A stretch of 10,342 nt of DNA from Bacillota bacterium (lineage in GTDB: Bacteria; Bacillota; Clostridia; Christensenellales; Aristaeellaceae), in NCBI GenBank assembly GCA_023415145.1, contig JAEZLW010000028.1, positions 1-10,342 on the forward strand. Reading direction: 5' to 3'. Position numbers and translations under genes: made by a program. Shown piece after piece: positions 5,473-10,342 of the stretch. The notes under the pieces were generated by a model that worked only from the letters and a program-made list of their open reading frames with translations, ran no database searches and had not been told where the DNA came from. Position 1 is the first letter of the stretch. Each line of letters starts with the position of its first letter.

Positions 5473-6663
5473 TCAGCGGGCAAGCAGCATACTGACCAGT
5501 GTAATCACCATGCCACCGGCAACGACGGAACCCAACTGGCCGGCCACATTTGCGCTAATGGCCTGCATAAGTACAAAGTTGTAAGGATCTTCTTCCTTGG
5601 CAAGCTTCTGTACAACGCGGGCGCTCATGGGGAAAGCGGAGATGCCGGCTGCCCCGATCATGGGATTGATTTTCTCCTTGCGGAACAGGTTCAAAAGCTT
5701 GGCGAAAAGAACGCCGCCAGCCGTGTCAAATACAAACGCGAATAGACCCAGCAGCATAATCAACAAGGTTTCCAACCGCAGGAAATTATGTGCCACCATG
5801 GTGGAGCCGATGGTCAAGCCCAGCAGGATGGTAACCAGGTTGGCCAGCTCGTTTTGTGCAGTCTTGCTCAGCCGCTCCAACACGCCGCACACGCGCAGCA
5901 GGTTTCCGAACATGAGGGAGCCGATCAGCGGCACGCTCATGGGCACGAGAATGCCGGCCACCAGCGTTACGATGATGGGGAAGAGGATCAAAGCTGTCCG
6001 GGGTGTTTTCTCCTCTTTATATTCCATACGGATGGTGCGCTCTTTTTTGGTGGTCAGCGCCTTGATGACCGGCGGCTGGATGATTGGCACCAGGGACATG
6101 TAGCTGTAAGCCGCTACGGAAATCGGGGCGATAAACTGTTCCAGCTTGAAATGGTTGGCTACGTACAGCGTGGTGGGGCCATCGGCCGCGCCGATGATGC
6201 CGATGGCGGAAGCAAGCTTCAGAACCATTTCGTTGGCCAAGCCGGGCACAAATACGGGAATCAAAAGCAATGAGAGCAGGAAGGTTGCAAAGATACCGAA
6301 CTGGGCTGCCGCGCCGAAGAAGATCATGGAGGGGTCCTTTAGAAGAGGCGTAAAATCCACCATGGCTCCCACCGCGATAAAGATCAGCAAGGGAAACAAT
6401 TCGTTCTTGATACCGGAGTTGAACAAGACCGTCAGGAAGCCTTCGGGACCAAGCACGGCAGGCAAAGCAGTTTCCAACACCGGAGGCAGGTTGGCCAGGA
6501 TGGCACCAAAGCCAATAGGCAATAAAAGAGCAGGTTCATAATCCTTTTTGATAGCCAGATAAATCAGGACACCGGATATGAGGAACATGACCAGCGTTTT
6601 CAGACCTTCGTTAGAAAACAGATAGATAACACCGGAGAACAATTCCCGTAAAAGAACACCCAC
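5473..6663 (-). CDS. oadB: Na+-translocating decarboxylase beta subunit (OadB/MmdB/GcdB family)
   Basis: The integral membrane subunit couples decarboxylation of biotin-bound carboxylate to export of Na+. The family hallmarks are all present: LAIKKDYEPALLLPIGFG near the N-terminus, GIIGAADGPTTL with the Na+-site Asp (residue 161, equivalent to Klebsiella Asp203), and NPMIGAAGISAFPMSARV. The last carries Asn333, Gly337, Ser342 and Arg349, equivalent to Asn373, Gly377, Ser382 and Arg389. The pump is therefore probably functional. I chose the GTG at 6661-6663 because AAAGGGAGG lies eight bases before it. An ATG at 6696 in the same frame has no ribosome binding site and would place that site inside the coding sequence. 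Length 396 residues is slightly short but complete. The substrate (oxaloacetate, methylmalonyl-CoA or glutaconyl-CoA) depends on an alpha subunit that is not in the window. Confidence 0.93.
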   Translation of the reverse strand: MGVLLRELFSGVIYLFSNEGLKTLVMFLISGVLIYLAIKKDYEPALLLPIGFGAILANLPPVLETALPAVLGPEGFLTVLFNSGIKNELFPLLIFIAVGAMVDFTPLLKDPSMIFFGAAAQFGIFATFLLSLLLIPVFVPGLANEMVLKLASAIGIIGAADGPTTLYVANHFKLEQFIAPISVAAYSYMSLVPIIQPPVIKALTTKKERTIRMEYKEEKTPRTALILFPIIVTLVAGILVPMSVPLIGSLMFGNLLRVCGVLERLSKTAQNELANLVTILLGLTIGSTMVAHNFLRLETLLIMLLGLFAFVFDTAGGVLFAKLLNLFRKEKINPMIGAAGISAFPMSARVVQKLAKEEDPYNFVLMQAISANVAGQLGSVVAGGMVITLVSMLLAR

Positions 6664-6707
6664 AATGCGGTCCTCCCTTTTGTCGCCATCATACAAAAAA
6701 CTGCGTT

Positions 6708-6736
6708 ATTATAGCATATACAACAAGAACTGTCAA
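6708..6736 (-). promoter_or_regulatory. Perfect-consensus sigma-A promoter for oadB-oadG
   Basis: On the - strand TTGACA (6731-6736), 17 bp, TATAAT (6708-6713), with a TG extended -10 (TGcTATAAT). The unit therefore starts with oadB, without other decarboxylase genes upstream in the same transcript. Confidence 0.9.
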
Positions 6737-6807
6737 ACGCCCGAATGCCTTGCAGACAATGGATTTGCATGTTTTCTTCAACAGCTTTTTTGGGGATTTC
6801 CGTCCAT

Positions 6808-6836
6808 TTGCATTTGGCAGAATTGTGTGCTATAAT
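6808..6836 (+). promoter_or_regulatory. Sigma-A promoter (extended -10) for small ORF and CNNM gene
   Basis: TTGCAT (6808-6813), 17 bp, TATAAT (6831-6836), with TG one base upstream of the -10. The predicted start is about 6843. It points away from the oadB promoter, about 70 bp off. Confidence 0.8.
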
Positions 6837-6867
6837 CCATATTATTCTGGCCAAGAGGTGTGCATCT

Positions 6868-7038
6868 TTGGACGAACCTCCCAGTCCCATACAGCCTGAC
6901 ACTGGTATAAACCCTTTGTCTACCGGCGCACCGGCGCAAAACGCGGGAGCAGTTTTGCCTGTGCGCTTTTTGCATGCAAAATTTCGGAGAACCCGGCGGA
7001 TCATCGCATACAGAAAGGAACAAAATTCATGGACCTGA
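6868..7038 (+). CDS. Probable 56-residue small protein overlapping the CNNM gene
   Basis: A TTG start (6868-6870) follows AGAGGTG at seven-base spacing and lies about 25 nt after the predicted transcription start. The frame runs 56 codons to TGA 7036-7038 and overlaps the next gene's ATG (7029) by 10 bp in another frame. The product has a Pro-rich acidic N-terminus (DEPPSPIQPDTG), no membrane segment, and a basic C-terminus (KFRRTRRIIAYRKE). I recognise no family. The tight fit of promoter, ribosome binding site, frame length and overlap argues for translation, possibly as a coupling or leader ORF. No homologue can be checked here, so it could also be a chance frame in an untranslated leader. 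Confidence 0.5.
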   Translation: MDEPPSPIQPDTGINPLSTGAPAQNAGAVLPVRFLHAKFRRTRRIIAYRKEQNSWT

Positions 7039-8297
7039 ACACTATCCCGCTGGTGGCGGTTATTGTGTTATGCACGTTGCTGTCTGCTTTTTTTTCCGCT
7101 GCCCAGACGGCTCATGACGAATTGAACCGTTCCCGCCTCAAAGGGCTGGCATTTGGGGGCAATATGCAGGCGGAAAAGGCCTTTGCCCTGATTACGCAGC
7201 AGGACAGGCTGCGTGCAGTGATCCTGTTGGGCGGGCGTTTGGCCATGATCCTGGCGGTATCCTTCAGTGCCCTGCTATTGACAAACGCCACCCAGGGTGC
7301 AGCGCTGGTACTGTCTGTGGCGATGCTAATTATCTTTATTGATATATTGGGCGGTGCCCTTCCCAAAGCGCTGTCCAAGAATGAGCCGGAAAAAACGTTC
7401 ATGCGCTTTGTTCCCATATTGAAAGTGCTGGTGACGGTGCTGGTGCCTCTTTATTGGTTGTATCGCCTTTGGCGGCTTTTGATGGGAAAGGTGTCGCAGC
7501 CGAGGGAGGAGCCGCCGCTCATTGAGGAAGAGTTGATCACCATGGTGGATGAGGCACAGAGTGAAGGCGACATGGACGAGCATGAGGGTGAATTGATCCG
7601 CTCCGCGATCGAGTTCACCGATCAGGACGTGCGGGATATATTGACGCCTCGGGTTGACGTGGTGGGCCTGTCCTTGGAAAGCACCGTGGAGGAGGCTGCA
7701 AACGCCTTTTTGGAGCACGGCTATTCCCGCCTTCCGGTGTATAGGGAAACGATGGACGATATTGTAGGCATATTGCATGAAAAGGATTTTTATGCAGGGA
7801 CCCATGAGGGCAAAACCAGCATGGAAGCCATGATGAAGCCCGCTTTGTACGCGCCGGCTACGCTGAAAATCACCAAGCTTTTGCATCTGCTGCAAAGCAG
7901 CAAGAATCATATGGCTGTGGTATTGGATGAATTCGGCGGTACGGAAGGCATTGTGACCCTGGAGGATGTGCTGGAGGAACTGGTAGGTGAGATCTACGAT
8001 GAGCACGATGATGTTACGGAGGCTGTGCTGCGCCAGGAGGATGGAAGCCTGTTGGTGGACGGCGGTGCCGACCTGATTGAAATATTGGAGATGCTTCATG
8101 TCCAAAAAGAGTATGAAGCTGACACTGTAGGCGGCTGGGTGGCCGAGGAGATGGGGCAGATCCCCAAGGTAGGGGAGGGCTTTGAGATTTCTGGCATAAA
8201 GGTGCAGGCCACCCGTGTTTGGAAGCGCCGGGTGATGCAGGTGCGCATCGTGCTGCCTGAAGACCCGGAAGACGCAACCGCGCCTGCACAGGGCTAA
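7029..8297 (+). CDS. CNNM/CorC (hemolysin C-like) membrane protein with CBS pair
   Basis: The 422-residue protein has the full domain order of the family: an N-terminal DUF21/CNNM transmembrane domain (about residues 1-165), an acidic linker helix, a CBS pair (about 192-325; DILTPRVDVVGL, SRLPVYRETMDDIVGIL, MAVVLDEFGGTEGIVTLED) and a C-terminal CorC_HlyC domain (about 335-412). Members are linked to Mg2+ export or magnesium/cobalt homeostasis. Odd features lie in the membrane domain. The usual FFSxxET motif reads FFSAAQT (Gln26), the usual GNN-LVNI reads GGRLAMI (68-74), and the usual GE-LPK reads GGALPK (Gly109). Acidic and Asn residues expected at the ion site are therefore replaced, while the CBS part looks intact. 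It may be a regulatory or non-transporting paralogue. AAAGGAA lies eight bases before the ATG. No terminator is seen after the stop. Confidence 0.92.
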   Translation: MDLNTIPLVAVIVLCTLLSAFFSAAQTAHDELNRSRLKGLAFGGNMQAEKAFALITQQDRLRAVILLGGRLAMILAVSFSALLLTNATQGAALVLSVAMLIIFIDILGGALPKALSKNEPEKTFMRFVPILKVLVTVLVPLYWLYRLWRLLMGKVSQPREEPPLIEEELITMVDEAQSEGDMDEHEGELIRSAIEFTDQDVRDILTPRVDVVGLSLESTVEEAANAFLEHGYSRLPVYRETMDDIVGILHEKDFYAGTHEGKTSMEAMMKPALYAPATLKITKLLHLLQSSKNHMAVVLDEFGGTEGIVTLEDVLEELVGEIYDEHDDVTEAVLRQEDGSLLVDGGADLIEILEMLHVQKEYEADTVGGWVAEEMGQIPKVGEGFEISGIKVQATRVWKRRVMQVRIVLPEDPEDATAPAQG

Positions 8298-8332
8298 GGC
8301 TGGTAATATGATGGCCCTGCCCTGGCCTGTCC

Positions 8333-8361
8333 TTGTGGCGACTGTAGAAAAATGGTATAAT
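8333..8361 (+). promoter_or_regulatory. Sigma-A promoter (extended -10) for 8399-9805 unit
   Basis: TTGTGG (8333-8338), 17 bp, TATAAT (8356-8361), preceded by TGG to give an extended -10. Read-through from the CNNM gene is also possible because no terminator is visible in 8298-8355. Confidence 0.65.
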
Positions 8362-8398
8362 GGGACGGAGATAGTGCTTCAAGGAAGGAGCTGAAACA

Positions 8399-9664
8399 AT
8401 GATGAAAATGCGGTACCATCGGCTTTTTTGCATGATGGCGGCATTGTCCCTTTGCTTTATGAGTGTAGCGGCGAGCGCGCAGCCTTTTGTACAGGCGGGA
8501 AGCGCGCAGTATTCCTTGGCTGATTCGGGATTTTTGCCGGGAATGCAGGCTGTTGTACCCATGGTGGGAAATCAATTTTTGTCGGTACATCTTGTACGAA
8601 AGGCATCGGATTCAAAGGAAATCGTAAATGCCGAGCAGTTGCTGCTGGCGGTGGATGAAGCGGGCCGGATATACACCCCTCTTTTGTTCAACGGCGAGTC
8701 CGCCTTTACGGCTTCGCTTGCAGAGAACGAAAAGGCGTTCAGGGTACTGTTTGAGGTGCCCAAAGCAGCGGGGAGCTATCATCTGGCGGTACTTTCCGGT
8801 CTTGGAGGCGTGATTGAGGGAAAGGTTGAGCTTGGGAAAAGCGCTGGGCCTGTATTGCCAGCAGACGGCGTTCCACTGGCCGAAGTCAAGGCAGACGGTT
8901 ATGATGTGACCATCCATAGTGTTGCACAAAGCAAAACAGCTTTTTTGGATGAGGCACCTGGGGGCATGAAATACGTCATAATCGACGCGACATTTACGGG
9001 GACAGGCACTTTTGATTCCATAGCCCAATTGGCGGAACAATGGGCAATAAGCTACGAAGGCAAGACGGAAACGGGTATTATCCCCACCCGGGCCTATAAT
9101 ATGCTGGCGCTTATGAACGTGCGCTTCAGCGAACATTTGCAGGCCACCCGCGGGAAAATATGCTTTCTGGTGCCGGAGGGACTGACGGAACTGACCGGCC
9201 TTAGGTTTGGACAAACCGCTATGGATCAGCCGTTGCTCATCGGCAGGGAGCTTACGCGCAGCGGTTTGACAGCACCGGAAGAGGACGGCGCATATCAGCA
9301 AGCGGGGTGGAAAGTAACCATTCACGGTATGCGGCTGACAGACAAGGGAACACTGGCTGATCCGCCTGCGGGGAGCAAATACGTTATCGTGAACCTGACG
9401 GTTGACAACAAGTCGACCCAGAATTTGACCGTCTCCAGCGAATTGGGATTCGCCATGACCGATCATCAGGGAAATGAGCTTACCCAGGCATGGTTTGCCG
9501 ATCTTGCGGAAACACTGGACGCATCACTCTTGCCCAGCGAATCCGTGACGGGTGAAGTGGCCTTCCTGCTGCCGGACGGGGCAAAGGCCGGGATGCTGCG
9601 TGTGCATTTGAATATGCTGGGCGAACCGCTAATCATTGACACGGCTTTATATCTGGCAGAATAA
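8399..9664 (+). CDS. Exported protein with tandem DUF4352-like domains
   Basis: The 421-residue product starts with a Sec signal peptide: basic MMKMRYHR, a hydrophobic core, and an ASA|QP cleavage site after Ala27. It has no lipobox, so it is secreted or cell-wall-retained rather than a lipoprotein. The mature part contains at least two, probably three, immunoglobulin-like modules. Residues from 169 (DVTIHSV, then GGMKYVIIDATF) and from 305 (KVTIHGM, then AGSKYVIVNLTV) align without gaps over about 30 positions, showing internal duplication. The KYVIVNLTVDN pattern is typical of DUF4352-like domains. Residues 45-155 look like a more diverged copy. The function is unknown; such domains are usually extracellular ligand- or surface-binding modules. 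GGAAGGAG lies eight bases before the ATG. A 42-residue membrane protein gene follows after 12 bp. Confidence 0.85.
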   Translation: MMKMRYHRLFCMMAALSLCFMSVAASAQPFVQAGSAQYSLADSGFLPGMQAVVPMVGNQFLSVHLVRKASDSKEIVNAEQLLLAVDEAGRIYTPLLFNGESAFTASLAENEKAFRVLFEVPKAAGSYHLAVLSGLGGVIEGKVELGKSAGPVLPADGVPLAEVKADGYDVTIHSVAQSKTAFLDEAPGGMKYVIIDATFTGTGTFDSIAQLAEQWAISYEGKTETGIIPTRAYNMLALMNVRFSEHLQATRGKICFLVPEGLTELTGLRFGQTAMDQPLLIGRELTRSGLTAPEEDGAYQQAGWKVTIHGMRLTDKGTLADPPAGSKYVIVNLTVDNKSTQNLTVSSELGFAMTDHQGNELTQAWFADLAETLDASLLPSESVTGEVAFLLPDGAKAGMLRVHLNMLGEPLIIDTALYLAE

Positions 9665-9676
9665 AGGAGAATTTTT

Positions 9677-9805
9677 ATGGCTGTTTCGGCAAAAAAGCGG
9701 GCTTCCCGCAAGGTTGTGATTGTGCGCGTCGTCTGTCTGGTGATGGTACTGCTGCTTGTGGTTCCGCTGCTTGTATCTACGCTGCTGTCGGGAATGTATT
9801 GGTAA
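9677..9805 (+). CDS. 42-residue single-span membrane protein, Prli42-like
   Basis: The ATG follows AAGGAG at seven-base spacing and starts 12 bp after the upstream stop codon, so the gene is probably co-transcribed. The protein has a basic N-terminus (AKKRASRK) and one membrane span from about residue 13 to 37, ending STLLSGMYW. The layout (short basic start, Val-rich helix, then STLLSG near the end) recalls the stressosome-associated small membrane protein Prli42 of Firmicutes. That is inference from the pattern; the sequence is short and could be another small membrane peptide. No stressosome genes are in the window. Confidence 0.7.
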   Translation: MAVSAKKRASRKVVIVRVVCLVMVLLLVVPLLVSTLLSGMYW

Positions 9806-9899
9806 TAAGTATAAACAAAGCCGCATTAAGCATTTATTTACTATACTTATCATCTAATTTGTGTCAGACATTATTCCATATAGAAGGAGGCATAGTTGA

Positions 9900-9962
9900 A
9901 TGTATAGTGAATATAAGTTTGGCGGACAATGGACTATACGGAAGTTGAATATGTTTGTCTGA
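9900..9962 (+). CDS. Possible 20-residue peptide ORF in AT-rich gap
   Basis: A strong ribosome binding site, AGAAGGAGG (9882-9890), stands nine bases before an ATG that opens only 20 codons (MYSEYKFGGQ...) to TGA 9960-9962. The surroundings (9806-10046) are more AT-rich than the neighbouring genes and hold no other gene. It may be a real peptide, or the preserved start of a gene that was lost. No convincing promoter was found. Confidence 0.3.
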   Translation: MYSEYKFGGQWTIRKLNMFV

Positions 9963-10046
9963 TTATGGTATCATCAATTTAAAAGCGAAACTATTATTAC
10001 ATAAAGATAAGCTTTTTCCTATAATAATGAGTTTTCCTTGTGAGGG

Positions 10047-10084
10047 GCGGGGAGTGTTCCTTTTGCAAAAGGAACACTCCCCGC
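10047..10084. repeat. Perfect loop-free 38-bp palindrome
   Basis: The sequence from GCGGGGAGTGTTCCTTTTG (10047-10065) to CAAAAGGAACACTCCCCGC (10066-10084) is exactly self-complementary with no spacer. It is not followed by a T-run on either strand, so it is not a standard terminator by itself. It lies 13 bp from the hairpin at 10098-10140. It could be a dispersed palindromic repeat, a protein-binding site, or part of a double terminator. Confidence 0.85.
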
Positions 10085-10097
10085 AATTGATTATGAG

Positions 10098-10140
10098 ATA
10101 GCGCAAAAGAGCCGCCCTAAGGACGGCTCTTTTGCGCTAT
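10098..10140. terminator. Long bidirectional terminator hairpin after PFOR gene
   Basis: A 17-bp perfect stem, ATAGCGCAAAAGAGCCG (10098-10114) with its complement 10124-10140, encloses a 9-nt loop region. Within it GAGCCG/CGGCTC is followed by TTTT on both strands, so the core works as a terminator in either direction. It lies 17 bp after the PFOR stop codon. Confidence 0.8.
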
Positions 10141-10157
10141 ATTTCATTTGCTCAGAT

Positions 10158-10342
10158 TTACTGGGCCATTTTCTTGTAGGTCTCCAAACGCCGGGTAGCA
10201 TCCTTCTCCGCGTCGGAGAACAGCTTTTCGGCGGCTTCGGGGAACATCTTGGTAAGGGAGGTGTAGCGGGTCTCGCCCTTCAGGAAATCCTGGTAGCTCT
10301 GGGTGGGATCCTTGCTGTCCAGGGTGAAGGGATTCTTGCCCT
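10158..10342 (-). CDS. nifJ: Pyruvate:ferredoxin (flavodoxin) oxidoreductase, C-terminal end
   Basis: Read on the - strand from the right edge, the frame is open for 60 codons to TAA (10158-10160). The segment GKNPFTLDSKDPTQSYQDFL, then KGETRYTSL, and a Lys/Glu-rich helical end (MFPEAAEKLFSDAEKDA, ending YKKMAQ) is the characteristic C-terminus of homodimeric pyruvate:ferredoxin oxidoreductase. It follows the thiamine-pyrophosphate domain. The enzyme oxidises pyruvate to acetyl-CoA and CO2 in anaerobes. Only about 60 of roughly 1170 residues are visible. Codon use is more GC-rich and biased than in neighbours, as expected for a highly expressed enzyme. Confidence 0.88.
   Translation of the reverse strand, partial: GKNPFTLDSKDPTQSYQDFLKGETRYTSLTKMFPEAAEKLFSDAEKDATRRLETYKKMAQ

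Noticed and set aside
5788..6273. Open frame of 161 codons on the + strand opposite oadB
   Set aside because: His/Gln/Gly-rich shadow of the conserved beta subunit; no start signals.
6663..6696. Upstream ATG (6696) as start of oadB
   Set aside because: It lies in the predicted leader without a ribosome binding site, while AAAGGGAGG is placed ideally for the GTG at 6663.
7326..8105. Long open frame of 259 codons on the - strand inside the CNNM gene
   Set aside because: It is antisense to a clearly recognised protein, has no ribosome binding site, and its translation (His/Gln-rich) is typical of an opposite-strand shadow.
8612..9466. Open frame of 284 codons on the - strand opposite the DUF4352-like gene
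   Set aside because: The + strand frame has a signal peptide, repeats and a strong ribosome binding site; the antisense frame has none and shows no recognisable domain.
9805..9850. Inverted repeat ATAAGTATA / TATACTTAT with a 28-nt spacer
   Set aside because: AT-rich 9-bp arms are expected by chance in this stretch, and there is no T-run or promoter context.
9864..9962. TCAGACA and TGTCTGA flanking the 20-codon ORF, as ends of a tiny mobile element
   Set aside because: The arms are only 7 bp, and no direct target duplication is visible outside them.

Overview
The window looks like chromosomal DNA of an anaerobic low-to-moderate GC Firmicute, most likely a member of the Clostridia. The reasons are strong Shine-Dalgarno sites (AGGAGG/GGAGGA), several near-consensus sigma-A promoters with 17-18 bp spacers, GTG and TTG starts that follow good ribosome binding sites, a pyruvate:ferredoxin oxidoreductase, membrane subunits of a sodium-pumping decarboxylase, and a glycerol-1-phosphate dehydrogenase of the AraM/EgsA type. 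I cannot name the genus. No phage, transposase, CRISPR array, tRNA or rRNA was seen.

Layout. 1-532 is the 3' end of a glycerol-1-phosphate dehydrogenase gene (+). A short stretch with a possible degraded reading frame and a bidirectional terminator follows. 803-1885 (-) encodes an unrecognised 360-residue protein with a C-terminal cysteine cluster. It is transcribed divergently from a free methionine-(R)-sulfoxide reductase gene (2049-2537, +), with two back-to-back promoters between them. 2545-3899 (-) is a PadR regulator plus HAAS-domain membrane protein pair. The two genes overlap by 4 bp, and a consensus promoter carries a palindromic operator candidate in its spacer. 4035-4949 (-) is a two-gene unit, a small membrane protein followed by a stand-alone universal-stress-protein-like domain, with its own promoter and terminator. 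5248-6663 (-) encodes the beta and gamma membrane subunits of a sodium-translocating decarboxylase, with a perfect-consensus promoter and a terminator. No biotin carrier or carboxyltransferase gene is visible beside them.

From 6808 rightward the + strand carries a probable 56-residue leader ORF and a CNNM/CorC (hemolysin C-like) membrane protein. A three-module exported protein with DUF4352-like domains and a 42-residue single-span membrane protein follow. The right end (9806-10157) is an AT-rich gene-poor stretch holding a 20-codon ORF with a strong ribosome binding site, a perfect loop-free 38-bp palindrome and a second long hairpin. The 3' end of a pyruvate:ferredoxin oxidoreductase gene (-) enters from the right edge.

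Functionally the window is mostly separate small transcription units: central anaerobic energy metabolism (PFOR and the Na+ decarboxylase membrane part), redox repair (fRMsr), and envelope or signalling proteins (PadR/HAAS, CNNM, DUF4352-like protein, small membrane proteins). I found no clear large undescribed system. The observations I would follow first are the CNNM protein whose membrane ion-site signature residues are replaced, the overlapping small ORF in front of it, the short-leader PadR promoter/operator, and the loop-free palindrome near the right edge.
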